Assembly: GCF_011193355.1 (NCBI RefSeq)
Contig: NZ_CP049780.1
Location: 3,857,085 to 3,921,084, forward strand
Length of the DNA stretch: 64,000 nt
From: Streptomyces sp. JB150
GTDB taxonomy: Bacteria; Actinomycetota; Actinomycetes; Streptomycetales; Streptomycetaceae
Reading direction: 5' to 3'
Program-made: the position numbers and the translations under genes
In this document: positions 50,603-58,943 of the stretch, piece by piece
How positions within the stretch are numbered: the first letter of the stretch is position 1
Layout: each line of letters starts with the position of its first letter
The notes under the pieces: generated by a model
Seen by the model: the letters and a program-made list of their open reading frames with translations, nothing else
Told to the model about the DNA's origin: nothing
Database searches by the model: none

Positions 50603-51085
50603 TCAGTAGCGCACGGCGCGCTCCACCTCGGCCTTCACGCCGCCGCTCAGGTCCCGGTTGCTGCGGGCGCTCGCGGAGCGCTCGCCCCCGGCCGGCACGT
50701 CGCGGACGGTGGTGACGACGGTGTCGAGGATGTTGCCGTCCCGGTCGGTGAAGGCGACCTGGACGGCGAAGGACCTGGCCGCGTCCACGGTGTTCCGCAC
50801 GGTCACCCCGACCGTGGTCCGGCCGTCGCGGTCGGTGGCGGTCCGGCCCAGGGTTACGTCCCCCTTGGCGTCGACGCCGCCCGCGATGTCGTCGAACCGC
50901 CGGCCCGCCTCCGCCGTCGCCGACTCCAGGGCCTCCCCGGCCTGTGACGCGGCCGACTCGACCGCCGACGCGGCGTCGCGGACCTTGCGCTCGGGGCTGT
51001 CCTCGTCGGCGCAGCCGGTGAGGGCGAGCACCGAGGCCGCCGCCGTCGCCGCGAGCGCGGCCCAGCTCCTGCGGTGACCGGCCAT
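50603..51085 (-). CDS. putative lipoprotein with FxLYD-like domain
   Basis: A 160-residue lipoprotein: signal peptide with lipobox VLALTGCA (Cys near 24), a helical Ala/Glu-rich region (SAVESAASQAGEALESATAEAG), and a C-terminal beta domain (TVGVTVRNTVDAARSFAVQV, then DRDGNILDTVVTTVRDVPAG) typical of extracellular FxLYD-type immunoglobulin-like domains. GGGAGG precedes ATG 51085. Function unknown; it is probably exposed on the membrane surface. Confidence 0.75.
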   Translation of the reverse strand: MAGHRRSWAALAATAAASVLALTGCADEDSPERKVRDAASAVESAASQAGEALESATAEAGRRFDDIAGGVDAKGDVTLGRTATDRDGRTTVGVTVRNTVDAARSFAVQVAFTDRDGNILDTVVTTVRDVPAGGERSASARSNRDLSGGVKAEVERAVRY

Positions 51086-51206
51086 GCTGCCTCCCGGAGA
51101 GTGCGGAGTGCGGCTCTCCCTCCAGTGAAGGCCTCCCCACGCGGCCCCGCATGCCGGATCACCCGAACGGAGGACACCGCCGGGCGGGCGGACCGTATGC
51201 CCGGCC

Positions 51207-51649
51207 ATGGGAACGCGCTGGGAGGGATGGGCGGCCACAGGCGTCGTGGTGCTCGGCTTCACCCTCTTACACGTCTTCGTCGGCCTCCCGGCCGGCGAGA
51301 AGGACCGGGCCGAGCAGGCCGCCGTGGCCCGCACCGCCGACGACTTCCTCCACGCGCTCGGGCGCGGCGACGGCCGGACCGCCTGTGCCCTGCTGACCAG
51401 GCCCGCCGCCACCGCCCTGGCCGGCCGGCACGGCGCGGCCGACTGCCCCTCCGGGGTCGCCGCCCTGGCCCGCCCGCTCACCTCCCGCGCACACGCGGAC
51501 ATCGCCGCCACCGAGCTGACCGACGAGCACGTCCACCCCCGCGAGGGCGAGCCCCGCATGCCGGTGACCTGCCGGCCAACCCGTTGGGCTACACGCAGTT
51601 CCTGCTGACGCGGCAGGGCGGGGAGTGGCGGATCGTCCGCATGGAGTAG
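51207..51649 (+). pseudogene. small exported protein, frameshifted, with a TTA codon
   Basis: From ATG 51207 an N-terminal transmembrane or signal segment (AATGVVVLGFTLLHVFVGLP) is followed by an NTF2-like domain (DDFLHALGRGDGRTACALLT, then ADIAATELTDEHVHPREG). The frame breaks at about 51567; the expected end (NPLGYTQFLLTRQGGEWRIV) continues in another frame to a stop at 51649. One base is missing or extra. Codon 21 is a TTA, rare in this genome type and dependent on bldA tRNA in Streptomyces. It may be a sequencing error rather than real decay. Confidence 0.65.
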
Positions 51650-51662
51650 ACGTGTCTTCGGG

Positions 51663-51698
51663 ATGGCACCGTCCCCATCACTCATGGCACCGTCCCCA
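51663..51698. repeat. 15-base direct repeat ATGGCACCGTCCCCA
   Basis: ATGGCACCGTCCCCA occurs exactly at 51663-51677 and 51684-51698 (21-base period, two helical turns) about 160 bases before the secreted-protein gene. It could be a regulator site or a small duplication. Confidence 0.55.
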
Positions 51699-51856
51699 CC
51701 CCTGCGGGAAAACCCCCTCCCGGGCTGTCACTGCCATGCCATACGCTGCCCCGGCAGCCGCGCCCCGCGAAGGCGACAGCAGGTGCCGACCGGGCGTTGC
51801 GCGGCGCTCTCATCCGCCCGGCACGCGCCGGGTCTCCTCGTGGGGGTTCATCACCT

Positions 51857-53800
51857 GTGCGTACGCGCAGCATCTCGGCCGCGACGGCGTTCGCGGTCCT
51901 TCTCGGCTCGGCGGCCCTGAGCGTCGCCGTGGCCGCTCCGGCGTCGGCGGCCACGGCCACCGTGGCCTCGCCCGGCGGCTTCGTCGCCTCCGACACCCTG
52001 CGGCGGGTGTTCGTCGGTGACAGCACTGCGGGCAGGATCCTGGCCGCCGACTACGCCGGTACGGTCGTCGACTCGGTCGACGGCATCGGCGCGGTCGCCG
52101 ACCTGGCGCTCTCGGACGACGGCACGACCCTGTACGCCTCGGCGGCGGGCAGCCACGAGATCGTCGTCCTCGACGCGGCCACGCTCGACGTGACGGCCCG
52201 TTACGCCGTGCGGACCACCGAGGGCCCGCGCCGGCTGGCCGTCGCGGGCGGCAAGGTGTGGTTCGGCCACGGTGACCCGTGGGACACCCGGCTCGGCTCG
52301 GTGGACCTCGCCGCGGACCCGGCGGGCGGCACCGACCCGGTGACCCTCGACCAGCTCCCGGAGGGCCTGACCGGCTTCCGCGACCTGCTCGTCGACTCCG
52401 ACCCGAGCAAGCCGGGCGTGCTGGCGTACGCCGAGGTCGGGTCGGACACCGGCAGCGAGATGGGCGTCCTCGACGTCTCCGGCGCCACGCCGCGGCCGCT
52501 CGCCTACTACGGGTCCAAGAGCTACTGGGCCGGCGACCTCGACCTGGTCCCGGGCGACGCCGCCGAGGTGCTGGTCAACGCGCGCAAGCGGTTCTCCTAC
52601 GCGGGCGGCCAGTTCACCGACGCCGGCGACTACCCGGTGGCCTGGCAGGGCGACGTCTCGGCGAGCGGGCTGGTCGCGCAGATGTACAGCGACCAGGTCT
52701 CGGTGCTGCGGCCGAACACCGTCACGCCGGTGCGCACCTACACCGTGGGCGGCAACGGGGCCGACGTCCAGGTCGCCTGGGCGCCGAACGCCTCCCGGCT
52801 GTTCGCCCTGGTGCAGTCGAACGGCACGTACACCCTGAAGCCGCTCACCGACCCGGTCAAGAGCGTCCCCACGCTCACGGTGAACGCCCCGGCCACCGCG
52901 ACCCGGGCCAAGCCGCTCACGGTCACCGGCAGGCTGTCGGCGTCGCTGCCGCTGCCCGCGGGCGCGCAGCTGAAGGTCACCCGCACCGACCTGGAGAGCC
53001 CGGGCGGCAAGGCGCTGCCCGCGGTCACCGTGAAGGCGGACGGCTCGTACTCCTTCGCCGACACCCCGCCGGCCGGCGGCACCGTCACCTACAAGGTGGC
53101 GTACGCGGGCGACGCCGAGCACACGGCGGCGACCGCGTCGGACACGGTGGACGTCTCCCGCGCCTCGACCACGCTGACGCTGAACAACAACGGCAAGGTC
53201 TACGGCTACGGCAAGGACGTCACCTTCACCGCGCACCTGGGGACGACGTACAAGAACCGCACGGTCGAGATCTGGGCCAACCCCTACGGCTCCGACAAGC
53301 CGAACAAGCTGATCAAGACGGCCACCGTGAACTCCAGCGGCAACGTTTCCGCGGTCGTCGACATGAAGCGGGACACCGTCGTCTCCGCCGTCTTCAAGGG
53401 CGACGCCCGGTACAAGCCGAAGACGACGAAGGTCACCGCCTACGCGAAGGTCCACGTCTCCACGGCCGTCTCCCGGCACTACAAGAAGGCCGCGATCGGC
53501 TCGACCACGTACTACTGGTTCCGCAAGAGCACCGACCCGCTGCTCACCACGACGATGACGTACTACCCGGGCCGCCAGCAGCGCTTCGACCTCCAGGTGC
53601 GGTTCGACGGCAAGTGGTACGACGCCGGCCACGAGTACTTCCCGGTCGGCTCCGACGGCAGGTCCGCGGTGTCCCTGGAGGCCCCCGGCGAGTCCGGCAT
53701 CAAGGCCCGGATGCGGTCGGTGTACGTCAACGGCTCCTCCGGTGACAACGTGAACTCGACGACGTACGGCTCCTGGAAGTACCTGTACTTCACCAACTGA
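51857..53800 (+). CDS. secreted beta-propeller protein with Ig-like repeats
   Basis: A 647-residue exported protein. A signal peptide (about 1-33, ending ASA-AT) precedes a YVTN/YncE-like beta-propeller (about 35-335, with RRVFVGDSTAGRILAADY, DGTTLYASAAGSHEIVVLDA). Then come two immunoglobulin-like domains (about 340-450 and 455-540, TLTVNAPATATRAKPLTVTG and STTLTLNNNGKVYGYG) and a C-terminal domain ending in TYGSWKYLYFTN, seen in many Streptomyces secreted proteins. GTG 51857 is preceded by a G-rich run. Probably a cell-surface or matrix binding protein. Confidence 0.82.
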   Translation: MRTRSISAATAFAVLLGSAALSVAVAAPASAATATVASPGGFVASDTLRRVFVGDSTAGRILAADYAGTVVDSVDGIGAVADLALSDDGTTLYASAAGSHEIVVLDAATLDVTARYAVRTTEGPRRLAVAGGKVWFGHGDPWDTRLGSVDLAADPAGGTDPVTLDQLPEGLTGFRDLLVDSDPSKPGVLAYAEVGSDTGSEMGVLDVSGATPRPLAYYGSKSYWAGDLDLVPGDAAEVLVNARKRFSYAGGQFTDAGDYPVAWQGDVSASGLVAQMYSDQVSVLRPNTVTPVRTYTVGGNGADVQVAWAPNASRLFALVQSNGTYTLKPLTDPVKSVPTLTVNAPATATRAKPLTVTGRLSASLPLPAGAQLKVTRTDLESPGGKALPAVTVKADGSYSFADTPPAGGTVTYKVAYAGDAEHTAATASDTVDVSRASTTLTLNNNGKVYGYGKDVTFTAHLGTTYKNRTVEIWANPYGSDKPNKLIKTATVNSSGNVSAVVDMKRDTVVSAVFKGDARYKPKTTKVTAYAKVHVSTAVSRHYKKAAIGSTTYYWFRKSTDPLLTTTMTYYPGRQQRFDLQVRFDGKWYDAGHEYFPVGSDGRSAVSLEAPGESGIKARMRSVYVNGSSGDNVNSTTYGSWKYLYFTN

Positions 53801-53976
53801 GCCGGACGCCGGGCGATATCACCCGATCGTCGCGTCCTTTGTCGGATAACCGCATGGCCCCGTTCGGGGGACCCCGTCTCATCCGTTGCGGGGCATGCGG
53901 TGCGGCGGGCGCACCGCCGGTGGGCGGGGGCGCGTTGCCCCGGCATGGCAGGACGATCCGTTTCCCGTAGGGACCC

Positions 53977-54519
53977 TCACCGCCGCCGTCGGACCGGTGC
54001 GGCGCCGCCGCCCGCCGGCTGTGCGGTCGTCGTGCGGCCGCCGCCGCAGACCGGGCAGCGCCCGTCGCGGGCGTCGGCCAGGGCGGCGAGGGTCCCGAGG
54101 GCCTGCTGCAGGGCGAGTTCGACGGCGGCGGGGACGAAGAGGGCGCCGCTGCCGTCGGGCGGGACGAGCCAGCGCAGCCGGCCCGCCGCGCGGTGGGGCG
54201 CGGGGACGGCGATCCAGGAGCCGCGGCCCGCGTACCGGATGTCGGGGCCGATCCAGCGGCCGTGCGGGTCCGGCGGCAGGAAGAAGCCGACGCGGCGGGA
54301 GCCGGTGTCGGCGAGCGCGGGGCCGGGCGTCTGCGGGATGCACAGCAGGGCGTCCAGGGCCAGCACGCCCAGGTCCTCGGGGACGGTCAGCACGTCCCAG
54401 AACCGGCCGCAGGCCAGCATGGCTATGCCGGTCTCCCCGGCCCACTGGCGTTTGCAGGCTCGCGGGTCCGTCGCCGCCGCGGCCAGCCATTCCTCGGCCC
54501 GTCTCTGGGCGCCTCGCAT
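53977..54519 (-). CDS. conserved Streptomyces protein, PrimPol N-terminal-like
   Basis: A 180-residue soluble protein starting MRGAQRRAEEWLAAAATDPR after GGAGGTG at good spacing. The order of segments (WAGETGIAMLACGRFWDVLTVPEDLGVLALDAL, here cut into pieces, then GRGSWIAVPAPHR, RWLVPPDGSGALFVP) resembles the N-terminal half of actinobacterial bifunctional primase/polymerase proteins, which bind or shape a regulatory ligand rather than replicate. A CPVC pair near the C terminus could bind zinc with another ligand. Function unknown. Confidence 0.55.
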   Translation of the reverse strand: MRGAQRRAEEWLAAAATDPRACKRQWAGETGIAMLACGRFWDVLTVPEDLGVLALDALLCIPQTPGPALADTGSRRVGFFLPPDPHGRWIGPDIRYAGRGSWIAVPAPHRAAGRLRWLVPPDGSGALFVPAAVELALQQALGTLAALADARDGRCPVCGGGRTTTAQPAGGGAAPVRRRR

Positions 54520-54917
54520 CACGCACCTCCGGGGTCCGGAGCAGGGGTGCTCATGCTGGTAGATATTTCTAACCTGCGGAAGGGGTGGCGAACCGTGGCG
54601 AATGGGTACGTACGACTTCTGCGCCCCTTGTGTCACCGTGCGCGCCCCCGCCGGCCGGATCCGATCGACTCCCTCGTGGAGACCGCCCGCCGGCTCGACT
54701 ACGGCGCGGGGTGCCCAACCGCCGGTGAGGAGCCCCGCGGCGGGCCGCGTCCCGGCGATGTGGGGACGACAGGCAACCCGCACCACTGATTCACCGCTCT
54801 CACAGGGTGCTCACGGGTCCGGCCGGGGCGCGTGGGGTGCGTCCGCATGAGGGGCCGGGTCGTGGGCTGTCCGGTCCGATGCCGCTCGACCGGCGGCACT
54901 CGCAGACGAGGAACCCG
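54520..54917. other. 398-base gap without a gene; AT-rich palindrome at 54560
   Basis: TAGATATTTCTA at 54560-54571 is an AT-rich imperfect palindrome in the only AT-rich stretch of the gap, upstream of the minus-strand gene at 54519, and is probably its promoter or operator. The remainder has no convincing reading frame; short open frames lack codon bias and ribosome-binding sites. Confidence 0.4.
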
Positions 54918-56612
54918 ATGACCAGTCAGCACCACACCACGCGCCTCAAGCGGGGCGCACTCGCGGCGGGGGCGGCGCTCACCGTCGTCGTCACCGGAGC
55001 CGGGGCCGCACCCGGTGCCGGGGACGGCAAGGCGAGCACACCCGGCAAGCCGAAGCTCACACTGATCGCCGCGTCGAACGCCGTCACGCTCGACCGCTGG
55101 GAGGGCGAGCCGGGGGTCTACCTGGACCTGGGAACGTACCTCTCGGTGGACGGCGCGCCGCTGGAGTTCCGGGTCACCAGGAAGTCGTACAAGGATCCCG
55201 TCGTCGCCCGGCAGGTGCTGCGCGACGGCACGAGCACGACGACGAGGACGCTGCCCGCCGGGCTGGTGAAGGACTTCACCGGCCTGCCCGGCTTCCTGGA
55301 GGTGTCGGTCACCGACGCCGCCGGGACCGAGGTGGCGAAGAGCAAGGGCACCTTCTGCCCGAACAACGCCTCCGGCCGCATCCGCCCGGACGCCCCGGCC
55401 ACCTCGCACTACCCGGAGAGCTGCCCGGCCAACCCGTTCACCCTCGGCTCGGTGTGGGGGGTGGAGAAGGGCTGGGCGTCCAACACCAGCACGGTCGACT
55501 ACGACGAGCCGGTGGACCTGCCGGCCGGCGAGTACACGGCCGAGGTACGGGTCGCCAAGAAGTACCGGGACCTGTTCTCCATCCCTGACGACCGGCCCAC
55601 CATCAAGCTCACCGTGCGCGAGACCGGCGGGGGCGGCGGGCAGGGCGCCGCCGCCGGCAAGTCCGGGGCCCACCACGGAGCCGGGCACGGCACGGGCCAC
55701 GGCGCCGGGCACGGCACGGGGCACGCCGCCGGGCACCACTACGGCCCCCGCGGCGCCGACGCGCCCACCCCGCCCGCCCTCTCCCACGCCCTGGCGGACC
55801 GGGGCCGCGCCCACCACCTGGGCGACGGACCCGGGCACACCGACGGCTCCCGCATCGCGCCCGCGCTGAAGCCGAACGCCAAGCGGCCCACCGGCCGCGC
55901 GGGCGTTCCCGCGAACGTGCCCAAGCCGGACCTGCGTTCGCTGCCCGCCTGGGACATCGCCATCACCGACGGCGAGGACGGCGACGTGCCGGGCAAGGAC
56001 TACCTCGCCTTCAGCGCCAACGTCTGGAACGCGGGCCCCGCCCCGCTCGTCGTGGACGGCTTCCGCAGCCCCGGCAAGGACCTGATGGACGCGTACCAGT
56101 ACTTCTACGACGCGAACGGCAAGCAGGTCGGCTACACCCCCACCGGCACCATGGAGTGGGACCCGCGCATCGGCCACGAGCACTGGCACTTCACCGACTT
56201 CGCCAGCTACCGGCTGCTGAGCGCGGACCAGACCAAGGAGGTCCGCAGCGGCAAGGAGGCGTTCTGCCTCGCCAACACCGACGCGATCGACTACACGGTG
56301 AAGAACGCCAACTGGCACCCGTACAACACGGACCTGTCGACCGCGTGCGGCCAGCAGAACTCGATCTCCGTGCGTGAGGTGCTGGACGTCGGCTCCGGCG
56401 ACACCTACACCCAGTACCGGCCGGGCCAGTCCTTCGACATCACCGACCTGCCGAACGGCACCTACTACATCCAGGTCATCGCCAACCCGGAGAAGCGCCT
56501 GAAGGAGACCAACCTCGACAACAACGTGGCGCTCCGCAAGGTCGTCCTGGGCGGCAAGCCCGGCGCCCGCACGGTGACGGTTCCGCCGCACGAGCTGATC
56601 AACGCCAAGTAG
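54918..56612 (+). CDS. lysyl-oxidase-like secreted copper protein
   Basis: A 564-residue exported protein. A signal peptide (about 1-34) is followed by an N-terminal beta domain (about 45-235), then a His/Gly-rich linker of GAGHGTGH repeats (about 245-280), a Pro-rich spacer, and a C-terminal lysyl-oxidase-type domain with the copper-binding GHEHWHF near 419-425 and WDPRIGHE before it. Lysyl oxidases oxidise lysine side chains to aldehydes for cross-linking. The His-rich linker could store or deliver copper. GAGGA precedes ATG 54918; an earlier in-frame start is possible. Confidence 0.82.
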   Translation: MTSQHHTTRLKRGALAAGAALTVVVTGAGAAPGAGDGKASTPGKPKLTLIAASNAVTLDRWEGEPGVYLDLGTYLSVDGAPLEFRVTRKSYKDPVVARQVLRDGTSTTTRTLPAGLVKDFTGLPGFLEVSVTDAAGTEVAKSKGTFCPNNASGRIRPDAPATSHYPESCPANPFTLGSVWGVEKGWASNTSTVDYDEPVDLPAGEYTAEVRVAKKYRDLFSIPDDRPTIKLTVRETGGGGGQGAAAGKSGAHHGAGHGTGHGAGHGTGHAAGHHYGPRGADAPTPPALSHALADRGRAHHLGDGPGHTDGSRIAPALKPNAKRPTGRAGVPANVPKPDLRSLPAWDIAITDGEDGDVPGKDYLAFSANVWNAGPAPLVVDGFRSPGKDLMDAYQYFYDANGKQVGYTPTGTMEWDPRIGHEHWHFTDFASYRLLSADQTKEVRSGKEAFCLANTDAIDYTVKNANWHPYNTDLSTACGQQNSISVREVLDVGSGDTYTQYRPGQSFDITDLPNGTYYIQVIANPEKRLKETNLDNNVALRKVVLGGKPGARTVTVPPHELINAK

Positions 56613-56689
56613 GCCGTGCCGTACGGGACGTGAGGCCGCGCGGGTCCGGGGCGACCGGCTCCGGACCCGCGCCGATCGGTGAGACACGC

Positions 56690-56797
56690 CTAGGGCGCGT
56701 GGCCCACCGGCAGGTGCGCGTGGGCCGCCGACACCACCAGCTCCCGGATCCGCTCCACGCACCGCCGCGGGTTCTTGTAGGCGGTGTCGGTGTCCGG
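56690..56797 (-). pseudogene. C-terminal gene remnant
   Basis: On the minus strand a frame of about 35 codons with good codon bias ends at a TAG at 56690-56692 and reads DTDTAYKNPRRCVERIRELV followed by VSAAHAHLPVGHAP. An in-frame TGA lies directly upstream. It looks like the C-terminal tail of a lost gene. I do not recognise the family. It lies in the 268-base gap between the lysyl-oxidase-like and DUF952 genes, which holds nothing else. Confidence 0.45.
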
Positions 56798-56880
56798 TCA
56801 GCGGGCGGCGCGGGGGTACGGGGCGTCTCCGGGCCGCCGCCAGGCCGTGTCCGGGCCCGTCGCCGGGATATGAACGAGCG

Positions 56881-57243
56881 GTGATCCAGCATGTCGTCCC
56901 CGCCGCGGACTGGGCCGCCGATCCCGGACGCCCGTACGCCCCCGCCTCCCTCGCCGAGGACGGCTTCGTGCACTGCTCGCCCGACGAGCGAGTCACCCTG
57001 GCCGTCGTGAACGCCTACTACCGCACCGCGCCCCGGCCCCTGCTGGTCCTGTCCCTCGACGAGACCCGCCTGTCGGCGCCGTGCGTCTGGGAGGAGGCGG
57101 CGCCCGCACCGCCGCCCGGGGCGCCGGAGGGCACCCGGTTCCCGCACGTGTACGGGCCGCTGGAGCGGGACGCGGTGGTGCGGGTGCGAGAGGTCGTGTG
57201 GGACGCGCGGGGGCGGGCCACCGGGCTGCGCGACACCGGCTGA
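56881..57243 (+). CDS. DUF952 family protein
   Basis: A 120-residue single-domain protein of the DUF952 family, related in fold to ADP-ribosyltransferase-like or glutathione-S-transferase-side proteins, function unknown. Typical segments: HVVPAADWAA at the N terminus, EDGFVHCSPDERV, PRPLLVLSLDETRL, and FPHVYGPLERDAVVRV. The GTG start at 56881 lacks a strong Shine-Dalgarno. It is convergent with the GbsR-type regulator gene. Confidence 0.78.
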   Translation: MIQHVVPAADWAADPGRPYAPASLAEDGFVHCSPDERVTLAVVNAYYRTAPRPLLVLSLDETRLSAPCVWEEAAPAPPPGAPEGTRFPHVYGPLERDAVVRVREVVWDARGRATGLRDTG

Positions 57244-57267
57244 CCTTCCCGCGGGCCGGCGGGCCGG

Positions 57268-57987
57268 CTACTCGGCCGGTTTCGTGTGGAGCACCTCGCG
57301 CGCCTGGTCCGCGGCGCGGGTGATGCTCTCGGAGATGAACTCCAGGAAGCGGGCGATGTTCTCCAGCCGGGTGGCGGCCGGGGTGCCGGAGCCGAGGACG
57401 CCGATGCCCTGCCGGGCGGTCTCGGCGACCTGGGCGGTGCCGCGCGCGCTGGCGATCATCGACTGGTACATGACGTCGTCGTCGACGACGTAGCGGTCCC
57501 GGCGGCGTTCGTCGCGTTCGCGGCGGACGAGCCCCTGACTGTCGAGGAACGCGACCGCCTTGGAGACGGACGCCGGGCTGACCTGGAGCCGCTGGACGAG
57601 TTCGGCGGCGGTGAGGCTGCCCGAGTCGGTGGTGCACAGGCAGGCCATCACGCGGGCCATCATCTTGGGCGTGCCCTGCGCCATGAAGACGGTGGTCAGC
57701 GTCTCCTCGTACTCGCGCACGGCCTCCGCGTCGCGTCCGTAGGCCTGCGGCGCCGCCTCCCGGCCGCGGGGCGCGGCCGCCTGCCGGCGGCGCTGGGCGC
57801 GGCGCTCGGCGGTGCGGTGGGCCAGCTCCGCGCGGTAGGCGGTGGGGCCGCCGTTGCGCATCACCTCGCGGGTGATGGTCGAGGTGGGGCGGTCGAGGCG
57901 TCGGGCGATCTCCGCGTACGCGAGGCCGTCGGCCAGTCCCAGCGCGATCTGCTGGCGTTCCTGCTGGGTGAGTCTGCCTCCCGGCAT
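57268..57987 (-). CDS. GbsR/MarR-type regulator with N-terminal IS30-like HTH
   Basis: A 239-residue regulator with two DNA-binding modules. Residues about 5-50 are an HTH_38 helix-turn-helix as found at the N terminus of IS30 transposases (LTQQERQQIALGLADGLAYA, then EIARRLDRPTSTITREV). Residues about 85-235 are a GbsR-like MarR winged helix (TAAELVQRLQVSPASVSKAV, then DSQGLVRRERDERRRDRYVV). No transposase catalytic domain is present. It is divergent from the DUF4097/ABC exporter operon across a 249-base gap packed with GCAAC palindromes, and is the obvious candidate repressor of that operon. Confidence 0.85.
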   Translation of the reverse strand: MPGGRLTQQERQQIALGLADGLAYAEIARRLDRPTSTITREVMRNGGPTAYRAELAHRTAERRAQRRRQAAAPRGREAAPQAYGRDAEAVREYEETLTTVFMAQGTPKMMARVMACLCTTDSGSLTAAELVQRLQVSPASVSKAVAFLDSQGLVRRERDERRRDRYVVDDDVMYQSMIASARGTAQVAETARQGIGVLGSGTPAATRLENIARFLEFISESITRAADQAREVLHTKPAE

Positions 57988-58055
57988 CGCGGTCTCCTTC
58001 GTGCTCGCCCGTACGTCGGGTGCGTCGGGTCCCCAGGGTAGCGTTCAGTCGACTT

Positions 58056-58188
58056 CATTGCAACGAGGACGCCTGAGCCTGTTGCGTTAAATCCTTCTTC
58101 GTTGCAACGATATCTGCCTGTTGAGCTGCGGTGATGTAGTTCCAGTGCAACAACAATGTTGCCCATTTTTTGAACGCAACGTAGCGTT
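58056..58188. promoter_or_regulatory. operator array of GCAAC/GTTGC palindromes
   Basis: In the AT-rich gap between the GbsR-type gene and the exporter operon: TTGCAACGA at 58058; a perfect palindrome TCGTTGCAACGA at 58099-58110; GCAAC-N6-GTTGC at 58147-58162; AACGC-N6-GCGTT at 58173-58188. Half-sites of GCAAC or GCGTT also occur at 58082. The last two share the same 5-6-5 layout, 26 bases apart. These are likely sites for the divergent regulator, with its two HTH modules possibly reading different half-sites. Confidence 0.65.
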
Positions 58189-58236
58189 TCTCATGTCGGA
58201 AACAGCAATGGCAAAGCCACGGAGAAGGAGCCCACC

Positions 58237-58905
58237 ATGCAGACGTTCGAGACCCCCGCCCCCGTCGCGACCCTCCTCGACATCCCCGCCGGCCGTATCC
58301 GGGTCATCGCCGCCGAGCGGTCCGACACCCGCGTCGAGATCCTCCCGGCGAACGCCTCCAACGGCCGCGACGTGAAGGCGGCGGCGCAGACGACGGTCTC
58401 CTACGACGACGGCGTCCTGCGCATCGAGGCCCCGGCGGCGAGGAACCAGTACTTCGGCCCGTCCGGGTCGGTCGAGGTGACGGTCCAGCTGCCCGCCGGT
58501 TCCCGGGTCGAGGCCAAGGCGGCCGCCGCCGAGTTCCGCGGCGTCGGACGGCTCGGCGACGTCGTCCTCGACGCCGCGCAGGGCCCGGTCAAGCTCGACG
58601 AGACCGCCGGCGCCCGCCTCACCGTCCTCGACGGCGACGTCTCGATCGGCCGCCTCGGCGGCCCGGCGGAGATCAGCACCCAGCGGGGCGACATCCGGAT
58701 CGCCGAGGCGGTGGGCGGCACGGTGGTGCTCTCCACCCAGATGGGCGACGTCGCGGTCGACGCCGCTCGCGGAGTCCGCGCATCCCTCGACGCCGGCACC
58801 GGCTACGGCCGTATCCACAACGCCCTGCAAAACGCCGACGGCGCCGCCGGCCTGGCCATCCACGCGACCACCTCCCACGGCGACATCACCGCCCGCAGCC
58901 TCTGA
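58237..58905 (+). CDS. DUF4097 beta-strand repeat protein
   Basis: A 222-residue soluble protein of the DUF4097 beta-repeat type: regular short strands such as VEVTVQLPAGSRVEAKAAAA, GDVVLDAAQGPVKLDETAG and GDVSIGRLGGPAEISTQRGD. No signal peptide, so it is cytoplasmic. It is the first gene of an operon with the DrrAB-type exporter at 58944-60691; GGAGAAGGAG precedes ATG 58237. In Streptomyces this protein often heads such ABC operons, as a possible adaptor; its exact role is unknown. Confidence 0.82.
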   Translation: MQTFETPAPVATLLDIPAGRIRVIAAERSDTRVEILPANASNGRDVKAAAQTTVSYDDGVLRIEAPAARNQYFGPSGSVEVTVQLPAGSRVEAKAAAAEFRGVGRLGDVVLDAAQGPVKLDETAGARLTVLDGDVSIGRLGGPAEISTQRGDIRIAEAVGGTVVLSTQMGDVAVDAARGVRASLDAGTGYGRIHNALQNADGAAGLAIHATTSHGDITARSL

Positions 58906-58943
58906 GCCCGCGCACCGCCGAATCCGCAGAAGGAGCACTTCTC

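Noticed and set aside
51700..51856. Riboswitch before the secreted beta-propeller gene
   Set aside because: The GC-rich leader can form hairpins but I could not match the conserved elements of the ydaO-type or other known riboswitches.
52279..53745. Second plus-strand frame inside the secreted beta-propeller gene
   Set aside because: It is an Arg/Gly/Pro-rich shadow; the gene at 51857 has a signal peptide and regular domains throughout.
54785..54825. PHO-box-like TCAC repeats before the lysyl-oxidase-like gene
   Set aside because: The TCAC cores are spaced 9 and 11 bases apart and the units do not keep the GTTCA core, unlike the box at 22837.
57268..57987. IS30-family transposase
   Set aside because: Only the N-terminal HTH resembles IS30; there is no DDE domain, the rest is a MarR/GbsR winged helix, and no terminal repeats are visible.
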